From Pseudobutyrivibrio ruminis (GTDB taxonomy: Bacteria; Bacillota; Clostridia; Lachnospirales; Lachnospiraceae), in contig SVER01000001.1 of the NCBI GenBank assembly GCA_015057315.1, forward strand, positions 62,001-126,000: a stretch of DNA of 64,000 bases. The letters are read 5' to 3'. Below are positions 7,835 to 17,688 of this stretch, in pieces. The translations under genes were made by a program, and so were the position numbers. The stretch's first letter is position 1, and the number at the start of each line of letters is the position of its first letter. The notes under the pieces are model-generated. The model was not told the origin of the DNA, did no database searches, and worked only from the letters and a program-made list of their open reading frames with translations.

Positions 7835-10240
7835 ATGCAAAAATGGTCTAGATTATTATATCAGCCAGCTCTGCCATTATATGGAGACAGGAGAGTGACA
7901 GGCTGTGATGAACATATTAGGATTTCAAGGAAAGCCGCGGCTGAGGGAATGGTTCTTCTTGAAAATGATGGAACACTTCCACTAGCTAAGGACAAGCCTT
8001 TGGCATTGTTTGGAAAAGGCAGTGTAGATTATGTAAAGGGCGGTGGCGGCTCTGGTGATGTATATTGTAAATACGTTCATGGGCTATACGATGGGCTAAA
8101 GGCTAATGGTGTAGCTGTGTATGAGCCTCTCATCAGCTTTTACAAAGATGATTTGAAGAAGCAGTACGATATGGGCCGAGTGCCAGGTATGACAGCTGAG
8201 CCAGCTCTTACTGACGAGCTTCTTAAAGGGGCTATGGCATATACGGATACTGCAATCATTGTTATCAGCAGATTCTCAGGTGAAGGCTGGGATAGAAGCA
8301 ATGTTGAGTGTAACAATGAATACAATCCATGGGAGTCAGAAACCTCTATGCCAAAGATAGCAGGAGAGATATTCCCTGATGGAGATTTCTATCTTACAAA
8401 AGAAGAAAAAGCACTTGTAGCTACAGTAAAGAAAAGCTTTAAAAAAGTAATTGCAGTTGTTAATATCGGCGGCATTATGGATTTAAGATGGCTTAAGGAA
8501 GATGGAATAAATGCAGCCTTTTACATGGGTCAGGGTGGTATGGAAGGCGGCGATGCAGCAGCTGATATCCTTCTTGGCAAGGTTAATCCATCAGGACGAT
8601 TAGTTGATACATTTGCAGGTGAGCTTACAGATTATCCATCAACAGAAGGCTTCCACGAATCCTTTGATTATGTAAATTATAATGAAGATATTTATGTGGG
8701 CTACAGATATTTCCTTACTATTCCAGAGGCTGATAAGAAAATCGTGTATCCATTTGGATATGGTCTTAGCTACACCAGCTTCGAAAGTAATATTGTATCT
8801 ATGTCACTTTGCGATGACACCTTCTATTTCACTGTAAAGGTTACAAACACAGGGGCTAAGCCTGGTAAACAGGTGGTACAGCTATATTACAGCGCCCCAC
8901 AGGGCAAGCTAGGCAAGCCTGCTAGAGAGCTTGGGGATTTTGCAAAGACAAGATGCTTGCAGCCAGGAGATAGCCAGATTCTTACACTTTCTGTTAGCAA
9001 ATATCAGATGTCATCTTATGATGATTTAGGCAAGGTTAAGGATGCATGCTATGTGCTAGAAAAGGGAGAGTACAGATTCTGCCTTGGAAATGATTCCTTA
9101 GATGTTGCAAAGGCTGACCTTGTATGGAACAGTGAAGAGGATGAGGTAATAAAGGAGCTGACTCATAAGCTGGTACCAGTGGAGCTTCCTAAGAGAATGC
9201 TATCAGATGGTACTTATGAGGAATTGCCACAGGGCAAGCACAAAGATATAAATGAAAGCGTAATCACTAAGATGGAGCCAGGCACAGAGGAGGCTCTTAC
9301 ACCTGTAGTTCGCGGCAGGGAAAGCTACTGCTTAATCTCGCCATACAAAGAAGGAGCACACCCATTTAATGATGTAGCAGAAGGCAAGATTACATTAGAT
9401 GAATTTGTAGACCAGCTTTCAACAGAGGATTTGATGCATCTTGTAGGAGGTCAGCCTAACACAGGTGTTGCCAATACATTTGGCTTTGGTAACCTGCCAG
9501 AATATGGCGTGCCTAGCGCTATGACAGCTGATGGCCCTGCGGGAGTTAGAATTGCGCCAGAGACAGGCATTCTTACTACAGCCTTCCCTTGCTCTACACT
9601 TTTAGCATGTACGTGGAATGCCCATCTGCTTGCACAGGTAGGTAAGGCTGGTGGCGAAGAACTCAAGGAAAACAACTTAGCAATATGGCTTACACCAGCT
9701 ATCAACATACATCGCAGCCCACTTTGTGGTAGAAACTTTGAGTATTATTCTGAAGATCCAATTGTAGCAGGAAAGCTTGCCTCAGCATTGGTAAATGGAA
9801 TCCAGAGCAATCATGTAGGGGCTTCTGTAAAGCATTTTGCCTGCAACAACAAGGAGACAAACAGAAAGCACAGCGACTCACGTGTATCAGAGCGTGCACT
9901 TCGCGAAATATATCTTAAGGCATTTGAAATAGTAGTTAAGGAAGCCAATCCTTACACTATCATGAGTGCCTACAATGCCATAAACGGTGAGCGTGCATCT
10001 GAAAGCCATGACCTTCTTACAGGAATCCTGCGAGGCGAATGGGGATTTGAAGGTATGGTTACATCAGACTGGTGGACCCGTGGCGAGCACTACAAAGAAT
10101 CAAATGCCGGCAACGACCTTAAAATGGGTAATGGCTACCCAGACAGACTCACAGCTGCCGACGAGAAGGGCGCTCTGGACCACGCACAGCTAAAGCTTAA
10201 TGCAAAGCGAATACTAAACACTATCCTAAAGTTCGACTAA
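7835..10240 (+). CDS. Beta-glucosidase, GH3, domain-permuted
   Basis: The start is taken at 7835 because AGGAGG lies seven bases before it; an ATG at 7814 would place that site inside the gene. The 801-residue product has no signal peptide and is probably cytoplasmic. Its domains are permuted relative to most GH3 enzymes: the (alpha/beta)6 sandwich domain comes first (KAAAEGMVLLEND), then a fibronectin-III-like domain (about 310-400), then the TIM-barrel catalytic domain (from about 530, GVPSAMTADGPAG). The nucleophile is predicted as D745 in the TSDWW motif. Permuted GH3 enzymes are known from Butyrivibrio and Ruminococcus. It should release terminal glucose from beta-gluco-oligosaccharides imported by the transporter downstream. 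Confidence 0.9.
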   Translation: MQKWSRLLYQPALPLYGDRRVTGCDEHIRISRKAAAEGMVLLENDGTLPLAKDKPLALFGKGSVDYVKGGGGSGDVYCKYVHGLYDGLKANGVAVYEPLISFYKDDLKKQYDMGRVPGMTAEPALTDELLKGAMAYTDTAIIVISRFSGEGWDRSNVECNNEYNPWESETSMPKIAGEIFPDGDFYLTKEEKALVATVKKSFKKVIAVVNIGGIMDLRWLKEDGINAAFYMGQGGMEGGDAAADILLGKVNPSGRLVDTFAGELTDYPSTEGFHESFDYVNYNEDIYVGYRYFLTIPEADKKIVYPFGYGLSYTSFESNIVSMSLCDDTFYFTVKVTNTGAKPGKQVVQLYYSAPQGKLGKPARELGDFAKTRCLQPGDSQILTLSVSKYQMSSYDDLGKVKDACYVLEKGEYRFCLGNDSLDVAKADLVWNSEEDEVIKELTHKLVPVELPKRMLSDGTYEELPQGKHKDINESVITKMEPGTEEALTPVVRGRESYCLISPYKEGAHPFNDVAEGKITLDEFVDQLSTEDLMHLVGGQPNTGVANTFGFGNLPEYGVPSAMTADGPAGVRIAPETGILTTAFPCSTLLACTWNAHLLAQVGKAGGEELKENNLAIWLTPAINIHRSPLCGRNFEYYSEDPIVAGKLASALVNGIQSNHVGASVKHFACNNKETNRKHSDSRVSERALREIYLKAFEIVVKEANPYTIMSAYNAINGERASESHDLLTGILRGEWGFEGMVTSDWWTRGEHYKESNAGNDLKMGNGYPDRLTAADEKGALDHAQLKLNAKRILNTILKFD

Positions 10241-10268
10241 GTCAAGGATTAGTTCTGTGATATAAAGA

Positions 10269-10306
10269 AAAAAGGACACCTATATAAAAAAGGTGTCCTT
10301 TTTTTA
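10269..10306 (+). terminator. Rho-independent terminator after GH3
   Basis: A 10-bp stem (AAAGGACACC/GGTGTCCTTT) with an A-rich loop is followed by a run of T. It separates the GH3 gene from the phosphorylase genes, though read-through is possible. Confidence 0.88.
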
Positions 10307-10358
10307 GTGCCTTCATTTTCCTAAGATAAGGAAAGATTAAAGGGGAGGAAGGACGAAC

Positions 10359-13076
10359 ATGAGCAAAATACGATTTATTGATGAAAATGGAAGCTTTGAG
10401 ATTAAAAGCCCCCAGCATACTAGCGGGTTGTATTTGCCACTAGCAAGTACTAAGGGACTTAAGAGTGCTGTGGCACCAGATTTTGGTGGGGATGCTAAAA
10501 CAGATCAGAATCATTTTTTGATTGCCCCTAAAAGTGTAATGGATTTGCAGGCAGAGAGGGATACCAGAAACTTCTTTTTGATAATGAATGATGAGCTGTG
10601 GTCAGCCACAGGTGTATCTGCTATGCAGGAGGCAAACAGATTTACAAAGGATGAGGATGATGTGATATTAACTGCTGGCAGGATGTGGCAGACAGTAGAA
10701 AGATGCAACAAAGCAACGGGGATTAAGGCCACTACTTCGATCTTTGCACTGTTAGAACAAAACGCTGAGATAATGGTTGTTACTATCCAAAATGATGGGA
10801 AGGAGCCGCTAAGCTTTGAGGCTGTGGCAGCCATTCCTGTATTTGGCAGAAGTGCAGATAATCTTAGGGATCATAGGCATGTTACCTCTCTTTTAAATAG
10901 AGCTGTTATTACAGAAGATGGTGTGGTAATGCAGCCTACATTATCCTTTGATGAAAGAGGTCATAAAAGAAACGATAGCACCTATTATGTCTTTGGCAGG
11001 GATGAAAAGGGTGAGGCTCCAAAACATTTCATGGCAGATGCAGATGAATATTTGGGTGAAGGTGGAACCTACCTTAGACCTAGAAGCCTTATCGATGGCA
11101 AGGGCAAGAAGGATAACTGGATGAAGCCTGGTGACAAGGTGGATGGAAAAGAGTGTGTGGCAGCACTTAGGTTTGAAAAAATCACCTTGGCACCAAAGAA
11201 ATCCTACACATACCAGGTGGCCATTGGCATTGCAGGGGCTGACAACCTGCATGAAATAGATGATGTACGCCATTTTATTAAATCCGTAAATACGATAACA
11301 GAAAAGTTTTCTGAGACTAAAGAATACTGGAAAAACATAACACCTATCCATTTTAAGACTGGCAATAAGGATTTTGATGGCTTTATGGAATGGGTGGCTT
11401 TTCAGCCAACCTTAAGAAGAATCTTTGGCTGTTCATTTCTTCCACATCATGATTATGGAAGAGGTGGCAGAGGCTGGAGAGATTTGTGGCAGGATTGCCT
11501 GGCATTACTTCTTACAGACCCTACTGATGTGAGAGAAATGCTTCTTAATAACTTTAAGGGTGTGAGAATTGATGGAACTAACGCAACCATAATTGGAGAT
11601 AAGCCTGGAGAATTTAAGGGAGATAGAAATGGAATTCCTAGAGTGTGGATGGACCATGGATTTTGGCCTTTCTTAACAGTGAAGCTATATATGGACCAGA
11701 CCGGTGATCTGGATTTGTTTAAGGAAGAGGTTACATACTTTAAGGACAATCTAATACATAGAGGAGATAGGCTTGATATCTCATTAAGTGAAGATAGTGA
11801 CCTTGCTGTAAAAACTACTGCCGGGGATACCTACAAAGGTTCAGTGCTTGAACATATCTTAATTGAAAACCTGACAGCATTCTATGATGTGGGAAATCAC
11901 GGCATGATTAGACTTAGAAATGCTGATTGGAATGATGCATTGGATATGGCAGCAGAAGGTGGTGAAAGCGTGGCGTTTACCTGTGGCTATGCTGGGAACC
12001 TAAAGGATATTGCTACGTATTTACGAATTTACATGGCAAAATCCAAGGAAACAAAGCTGCTGCTTTCAAAGGAGATAAATATTCTTCTTGAAGAGGATTC
12101 AGTGGGCACATTTAATAATCCTAAAGAAAAGCAACTGGTTCTAGAAAAATATATGAATACTGTGGAAGCTGATTTTTCAGGGGAAAGGGAATATGTAGAT
12201 ATTGAAAAAATAGCCCTTTTATTAGAGCACAAATCAGAGTCACTAATGAAGCAGATAAGAGCCAAAGAGTGGGTATGTGATGATGAAGGAAATGGCTGGT
12301 ACAACGGCTACTACGATAATAACAGGGAAAAGGTAGAAGGCGTAATTAAAGGCAGAGTACGAATGATGCTTACAGGTCAGGTTTTTGCAATCATGAGTGC
12401 TACAGCAAAGAAGGATGCAGTGATAGCTATTATTAATTCTGCTAAGAAATACCTGTATAAAAAGGAGATTGGTGGATATGTCCTTAATACAGACTTTGAA
12501 GAGTTGAAAACTGACCTTGGAAGAATGTTTGGATTTGCATACGGGGATAAAGAAAATGGTGCAGTTTTCTCCCACATGGCAGTAATGTATTCAAATGCTC
12601 TGTATAAAAGAGGCTTTGCCAAGGAAGGCTATGAGGCACTTAACAGCCTGTTTGAAACGGCATCAGATTTTGATGTAAGTCATATATATCCTGGCATACC
12701 AGAATATTTTAACGGTAAGGGTAGAGGACTTTATCACTATCTTACAGGTGCAGCCAGCTGGTATCTAATGACAATGATTATCGAAGCCTTTGGTGTAAGA
12801 GGCAGTGCAGGAGATTTGCACTTAGAGCCAAAGCTAACCAAAGAGCAGTTTGATAAAAATGGAAATGCCACCATAACCTTACCATTTAGAGGTCATACAT
12901 TTACGGTGATTTATAAGAATCCAAAAGGTAAGGATTATAAGGAATATGAGATTGGTCAGGTGGTGATTGATAACACCTGCATAATAAAGGGGCAAAAGAA
13001 TCTTGTGAGCATTTCGGAGAATCAGATTGATTCATGGAATGAAACAACACATGTGATTGAGGTAGAGCTTAAATAA
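10359..13076 (+). CDS. GH94 beta-glucoside phosphorylase (laminaribiose/cellobiose phosphorylase-like)
   Basis: The 905-residue protein has the GH94 layout: an N-terminal beta-sandwich, helical linker and (alpha/alpha)6 barrel. Barrel signatures include HDYGRGGRGWRDLWQD near residue 365 and ADWNDAL near 523; the latter holds the predicted general-acid aspartate. GH94 enzymes split beta-linked disaccharides with phosphate to give glucose-1-phosphate and a sugar, saving ATP. The length (about 900) is closer to laminaribiose phosphorylases than to cellobiose phosphorylases (about 810), which suggests beta-1,3 specificity; this rests on length only. No signal peptide is present. GGGAGGA precedes the ATG. 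It is coupled to the second phosphorylase 13 bases downstream. Confidence 0.82.
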   Translation: MSKIRFIDENGSFEIKSPQHTSGLYLPLASTKGLKSAVAPDFGGDAKTDQNHFLIAPKSVMDLQAERDTRNFFLIMNDELWSATGVSAMQEANRFTKDEDDVILTAGRMWQTVERCNKATGIKATTSIFALLEQNAEIMVVTIQNDGKEPLSFEAVAAIPVFGRSADNLRDHRHVTSLLNRAVITEDGVVMQPTLSFDERGHKRNDSTYYVFGRDEKGEAPKHFMADADEYLGEGGTYLRPRSLIDGKGKKDNWMKPGDKVDGKECVAALRFEKITLAPKKSYTYQVAIGIAGADNLHEIDDVRHFIKSVNTITEKFSETKEYWKNITPIHFKTGNKDFDGFMEWVAFQPTLRRIFGCSFLPHHDYGRGGRGWRDLWQDCLALLLTDPTDVREMLLNNFKGVRIDGTNATIIGDKPGEFKGDRNGIPRVWMDHGFWPFLTVKLYMDQTGDLDLFKEEVTYFKDNLIHRGDRLDISLSEDSDLAVKTTAGDTYKGSVLEHILIENLTAFYDVGNHGMIRLRNADWNDALDMAAEGGESVAFTCGYAGNLKDIATYLRIYMAKSKETKLLLSKEINILLEEDSVGTFNNPKEKQLVLEKYMNTVEADFSGEREYVDIEKIALLLEHKSESLMKQIRAKEWVCDDEGNGWYNGYYDNNREKVEGVIKGRVRMMLTGQVFAIMSATAKKDAVIAIINSAKKYLYKKEIGGYVLNTDFEELKTDLGRMFGFAYGDKENGAVFSHMAVMYSNALYKRGFAKEGYEALNSLFETASDFDVSHIYPGIPEYFNGKGRGLYHYLTGAASWYLMTMIIEAFGVRGSAGDLHLEPKLTKEQFDKNGNATITLPFRGHTFTVIYKNPKGKDYKEYEIGQVVIDNTCIIKGQKNLVSISENQIDSWNETTHVIEVELK

Positions 13077-13089
13077 CAGGAGAATGATA

Positions 13090-16000
13090 ATGGAAATAGT
13101 TACAAAGGTAAAAGATGAAATAGAAAATTATGGTGTAAAAAGTGAGTTTGCTAGCTTTCTTCCCGGTATAGCAGGGTTAAATGGCATTCCAATGTGGTGC
13201 TATATAGTAAACAGAGGTCAGGCAGTGGTGAGCTTTGGTGTGCAGGACAAGGACCACGGAATTATGGAATTCTACCCTGCCCACACTGCTTATCAGATGG
13301 TGGAGCGCATGGGCTTTCGCACCTTTATCAAGGCTGCTGGGAAGTACTACGAGCCATTTAAGAATCCTGCATCTAAAACAAAAATGTCTGTCTATATGAA
13401 TAGCTTAGCCATTGAGGATGAAGAAGATGGCATAAAGGTAAAGGTTAGCTATACAACACTTCCAGGAGAAAAGCTTGCGGCCTTAATGAGAGTGGTGGAG
13501 ATTACAAACACTTCTAATGTAAAGAAAAACCTTGAGATATTAGATGGAATGCCTTCCCTTATTCCATACGGAGTAGGCCAGGAAAGCCTTAAGATGATGG
13601 CCCAGACCACAAAGGCATGGATGCAGGTGGAGGATGTGAATACTAATATCCCATATTACAGAGTAAGAGTTAGCATGGAAGATTCTGCTGTTGTAAAAAA
13701 GGTAGATGGCGGAAACTTCGCCCTTGGTAGATTGTGTGATGGAACATCCCTTAAGGTGATAGTTGACCCACGTGTAGTGTTTGATTATGACTTAGGCTTT
13801 GATACTGCAGTAGGCTTTAAGGAGAAAGCACTTAAGGAGCTTGTGCAGGAGCACCAGAACACATCCAACGAATTGCCATGCGCATTTTTTGCTACAGAAA
13901 AAGCTCTGGATGGTAACGAGACAATCACTTTGTACGAAATGATTGGGCAGGTTAGAAACAAGCAGGTTTTAAACAGCTTTTTGGAAAATGAGATAGATGG
14001 CGATTTCTTTGAAAGAAAGTTTGATGAATCTACAAAGCTTACAGAAGCCCTTACAGATAGTGTAGCAACAAAGACAGCCAACAAGACATTTGATAGCTAC
14101 ACAAGATACAATTACATGGACAATGTGCTAAGAGGAGGTAAGCCAATACAGCTTGGTAATAAGCATACCTACTACGTGTATTCTAGAAAGCATGGTGATT
14201 TAGAGCGTGACTACAATTATTTTTCTATGTCACCAGAATTTTACTCTCAGGGAAATGGAAATTTTAGAGATGTAAATCAAAACAGAAGATGCGATACATT
14301 TTTTAGCCCCATTGTTAAGTCTAAGAATATAGAAATGTTCTATTCTCTGATTCAGTTGGATGGCTACAATCCTTTGAAAATAGAACAGATGAGATATGAA
14401 TCCGATAAGGCAAAGGAGCTTGGAATAGATAAGCCATTTACTCCAGGAGAGCTTGCAGCAGCTATTATGGATAAGTCTGATGGTACATTTGATACTAAGG
14501 AAGCAAAGCTGTTTGATGAAATAATGGCTGATGCTAAAGAAACCGTAAACGGGGATTTTGGTGAAGGCTATTGGAGCGACCACTGGACCTACAATCTGGA
14601 TTTGATAGAGGAATATTTGGAAATCTATCCTGATGATGCCAAGGACTTGCTATACCACACTAATGTAAAGGCATTTGATTGTAAGGAAAAGGTTCGCCCA
14701 AGATTTAAACGTTACGAAGAAACAGATAATGGAATCAGACAGTACTATTACTTGGATTCCAGGGATAACACAACTAAGGCACCAAGCTTTGCCATAGATA
14801 AAGAGGGCAACGAGGTTACAATGCCTCTTATTTCTAAGCTGATACTTATGTCTGCAATAAAGCTTGCAACACTTGATGCCTACGGACTTGGTGTTGAGAT
14901 GGAAGGTGGCAAGCCAGGCTGGTATGATGCCTTAAATGGTCTGCCAGGGCTTCTTGGTTCATCCATGAACGAATCCTACGAGCTAGCAAGAATGATTGAT
15001 TTTGTAAAGGATGTCCTCTACAAATATCAAGATAATATTGTACTGCCTAAGGAGGTGGCTGATTTTATTATCTCTATTCATAAGGCAGAGCAGGAACTAA
15101 GTGATAGCTTAGATAAATGGAATCGTAAAAACGATATTAAGGAAGAATACAGAAGCAAGGTATACGAAGGCTTTACAGGGGAGACAATAGAAATATCTCC
15201 TTCATTGATTAAAGAGATTTTTGATACCTTTAGTGCTTCTATGAAGGCTTCTATCGCTAGAGCAGTGGAGATTTCAGATGGCATCGCACCAGCTTATTTT
15301 ACCTATGATATTGATGAATACGAAAAGACAGCTGAGGGCATTGTTCCAAAGCATTTTACCATGGTAAAGGTTCCATATTTCTTAGAAGGCCCGGTTCGTT
15401 TCCTAAAACTAGGAGATGATATAAGTGCAAAAAGGGCGATGTACTTAAAGGTTAAACACAGCGACCTTTTTGATAAGAAGCTATCAATGTACAAGGTAAA
15501 TGCATCCCTTAAGGATGCAAGCTTTGAGCTTGGAAGATGTAGAGCCTTTACACCAGGCTGGCTTGAAAACGAATCTATCTGGCTTCACATGGAATATAAA
15601 TATTTATTGGAGCTTCTTAGAAGTGGACTTTACAAGGAGTTCTTTGAGGACTTTAAGAATGCAGCAGTTCCTTTCCTTGATAAAGATACATATGGAAGGA
15701 GCACCCTAGAGAATTCATCATTTATCGCAAGCTCTAAAAATCCTAACGAAAGAATTCATGGTAAGGGCTTTGTGGCAAGGCTTTCAGGCTCAACCATAGA
15801 ATTTATCAGTATGTGGAAGCTGATGTTCTTTGGCAGGAATATTTTTACAGTAAACGAAGCAGGTGATTTGCAGTTTGAACTTACTCCTGCCATACCAGAA
15901 TATTTAATTGCTGAGAAAGATGGAAAATATTATGTTTCATCAACACTCCTTGGAAACACTACGCTTAGGCTGGAGTTTGATAAGAAGCAGGATTACATTC

Positions 16001-16149
16001 CAGGGCAGTATGCCATTACAGAGATTACAGTAAATTATAATGATGGAACATCTATTACTGAAAACAGCAATGTGCTTACAAAAGCTGCAGCAGAAAAAAT
16101 AAGAGAAAGGTGTGCAAATTCCATCACTATAAAAATGACACCTAAATAA
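13090..16149 (+). CDS. Large glycoside phosphorylase, GH94/GH161-like
   Basis: I take the ATG at 13090 because AGGAGA ends six bases before it; an earlier ATG at 13084 directly abuts that site. The product has about 1019 residues, no signal peptide, and is related to but clearly distinct from its upstream neighbour. The sugar-phosphorylase barrel begins around residue 370 with SPEFYSQGNGNFRDVNQNRR, and GYWSDHWTYNLDL near 497 aligns with the general-acid region. Length and these motifs resemble GH161 (and GH149) beta-1,3-glucan phosphorylases, which release glucose-1-phosphate from longer chains, while the GH94 partner would finish the disaccharide. Assignment to a phosphorylase is firm; family and linkage are inference. 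Confidence 0.72.
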   Translation: MEIVTKVKDEIENYGVKSEFASFLPGIAGLNGIPMWCYIVNRGQAVVSFGVQDKDHGIMEFYPAHTAYQMVERMGFRTFIKAAGKYYEPFKNPASKTKMSVYMNSLAIEDEEDGIKVKVSYTTLPGEKLAALMRVVEITNTSNVKKNLEILDGMPSLIPYGVGQESLKMMAQTTKAWMQVEDVNTNIPYYRVRVSMEDSAVVKKVDGGNFALGRLCDGTSLKVIVDPRVVFDYDLGFDTAVGFKEKALKELVQEHQNTSNELPCAFFATEKALDGNETITLYEMIGQVRNKQVLNSFLENEIDGDFFERKFDESTKLTEALTDSVATKTANKTFDSYTRYNYMDNVLRGGKPIQLGNKHTYYVYSRKHGDLERDYNYFSMSPEFYSQGNGNFRDVNQNRRCDTFFSPIVKSKNIEMFYSLIQLDGYNPLKIEQMRYESDKAKELGIDKPFTPGELAAAIMDKSDGTFDTKEAKLFDEIMADAKETVNGDFGEGYWSDHWTYNLDLIEEYLEIYPDDAKDLLYHTNVKAFDCKEKVRPRFKRYEETDNGIRQYYYLDSRDNTTKAPSFAIDKEGNEVTMPLISKLILMSAIKLATLDAYGLGVEMEGGKPGWYDALNGLPGLLGSSMNESYELARMIDFVKDVLYKYQDNIVLPKEVADFIISIHKAEQELSDSLDKWNRKNDIKEEYRSKVYEGFTGETIEISPSLIKEIFDTFSASMKASIARAVEISDGIAPAYFTYDIDEYEKTAEGIVPKHFTMVKVPYFLEGPVRFLKLGDDISAKRAMYLKVKHSDLFDKKLSMYKVNASLKDASFELGRCRAFTPGWLENESIWLHMEYKYLLELLRSGLYKEFFEDFKNAAVPFLDKDTYGRSTLENSSFIASSKNPNERIHGKGFVARLSGSTIEFISMWKLMFFGRNIFTVNEAGDLQFELTPAIPEYLIAEKDGKYYVSSTLLGNTTLRLEFDKKQDYIPGQYAITEITVNYNDGTSITENSNVLTKAAAEKIRERCANSITIKMTPK

Positions 16150-16160
16150 AAAAAGTATCA

Positions 16161-16189
16161 TTTTTTCAGTAAGGTCAGCCTCCTATAAT
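16161..16189 (+). promoter_or_regulatory. Candidate internal promoter for the transporter genes
   Basis: A perfect TATAAT (16184-16189) lies 17 bases after a T-run in the -35 place. The -35 is poor, so this would be a weak or activator-dependent promoter ahead of the binding-protein gene. Confidence 0.35.
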
Positions 16190-16232
16190 TTAACCATAAC
16201 AACAAACAACAAAAGGTTGGGAGGATGAAAGA

Positions 16233-17630
16233 ATGAAGCTAAAAAAATTCTTAGCAGTTCTTCTCGTAGGCGCAATGACACTTTCACTTGCAGCCTGCGG
16301 AAGTGATGGCAGCGATGCCACATTGGAAGGAGAAAATGTAGATTCTGCAACAGTTGGTAGCGAGGATGGAGAAAAGCTCGTTATCTGGACACTTGCAAAG
16401 GATCTTCAGACCTTCGCAGAAAAGTATGCTGAGCTTAACCCAGATGTACAGATTGAGACAGTGGTTATTGAACCAGCAGACTATGTAACAAAGGTACAGA
16501 CAGCTCTTAACGGTGGTCAGACAACACCAGATATCATCGTTGGTGAGCCACAGATGCTTGAGGATTTCTATGATGCAAATTATTTTGAGGATTTGAACCA
16601 GGCACCATACAATGCTCAGGATTATGCAGATCAGATTGTTGATTATGTATGGAAGGTTGGTCAGGATTCAGAAGGAATTCAGCGTGCTATTTCTTACCAG
16701 ATTACTCCAGCAGGTATCTACTATCGTAGAGATATTGCTGAAAAGGTATTTGGAACAGATGACCCAGAAGAAATCGGTAAGCTTTTTGCTGACTATGACA
16801 CAGTTCTTTCTACAGCAAAGACACTTAAGGACAATGGTTACCGCATCTTTGCATCAGATGCAGAAATTAACTACTTCTCAGGTGATAGCGCATGGGTTGT
16901 AGATGGCAAGCTAAATGTTAACCAGGCTCGTCTTGATTACATGGATCTTGTAGTTGATTTATATCAGAACGATTACACAGCTTATGCTAACCAGTGGTCT
17001 ACACCATGGTATCAGGCTATGGCCGGCGAGGTACCTATCCTTACAGCTGATATCCAGAACTATGCTGATGATTCTGTAAACGTATGGGATGCAGAGCAGT
17101 TTGAGGAGGCTACAAAGGACCTTGATAAAACAGAGGTTTTCGCATTTGGTCTTCCTAGCTGGGGCGTTCTTACACTTAGAGACAATGTAGGTGAGACATC
17201 AGGTAAGTGGGGCGTTTGCTCTGGACCTGCATATGGCTTCGGTGGTGGTACATTCATCGGTATCTCTGCTAACTCTGAGCACAAGGATCTTGCTTGGGAT
17301 TTCCTTAAGTGGGTAACACTTGATGAGGAAACAGCTGAGTGGTGGATTGAAAAGTCAGAGGGTGACACAGTTTCACTTGTCTCTGTACTTGAGAAGCACA
17401 AGGATGATGAGAACCCTGTATATGGCAACCAGCACATGTATTCATTCTGGCAGTCACAGGCTGAGCACATTGATTACTCTAAGGTAACACGTTACGACAA
17501 GGTAATTAACGATGCTTGGGGTGCAGCAATCACAGCAATCAAGACTGGTGAGAAGAACAAGGAAGATGCAATCTCTGAGTTCTACGATGTAGTTGAATCT
17601 ACATATCCAGATATCAAAGTTGAAAGATAA
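16233..17630 (+). CDS. ABC sugar transporter, solute-binding lipoprotein
   Basis: The 465-residue precursor begins with a lipoprotein signal peptide ending in the lipobox LAAC, with lipidated Cys predicted at residue 22 and a short Gly/Ser/Asp-rich tether after it. The mature part has the family-1 extracellular solute-binding fold typical of oligosaccharide importers (IWTLAKDLQTFAEKYAEL; later WYQAMAGEVP, and GGGTFIGISA near 355). It would capture oligosaccharides outside the cell for the two permeases encoded next. GGGAGG sits 11 bases before the ATG. Neighbouring cytoplasmic phosphorylases suggest short beta-glucans as ligand. Confidence 0.92.
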   Translation: MKLKKFLAVLLVGAMTLSLAACGSDGSDATLEGENVDSATVGSEDGEKLVIWTLAKDLQTFAEKYAELNPDVQIETVVIEPADYVTKVQTALNGGQTTPDIIVGEPQMLEDFYDANYFEDLNQAPYNAQDYADQIVDYVWKVGQDSEGIQRAISYQITPAGIYYRRDIAEKVFGTDDPEEIGKLFADYDTVLSTAKTLKDNGYRIFASDAEINYFSGDSAWVVDGKLNVNQARLDYMDLVVDLYQNDYTAYANQWSTPWYQAMAGEVPILTADIQNYADDSVNVWDAEQFEEATKDLDKTEVFAFGLPSWGVLTLRDNVGETSGKWGVCSGPAYGFGGGTFIGISANSEHKDLAWDFLKWVTLDEETAEWWIEKSEGDTVSLVSVLEKHKDDENPVYGNQHMYSFWQSQAEHIDYSKVTRYDKVINDAWGAAITAIKTGEKNKEDAISEFYDVVESTYPDIKVER

Positions 17631-17645
17631 TTTAGATGACAAAAA

Positions 17646-17667
17646 GGGGCTGACAGTGGTCAGCCCC
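17646..17667 (+). other. Stable intercistronic stem-loop
   Basis: Nine perfect base pairs (GGGGCTGAC/GTCAGCCCC) close a four-base loop between the binding-protein and first permease genes. No T-run follows. Such hairpins commonly protect the upstream message and reduce permease expression relative to the binding protein. Confidence 0.7.
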
Positions 17668-17688
17668 GAAATTTAAAGGGAGGAAAGG

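Noticed and set aside
17646..17667. Stem-loop after the binding protein as a terminator
   Set aside because: The stem is strong but no T-run follows, and the permease genes directly downstream need the same transcript.
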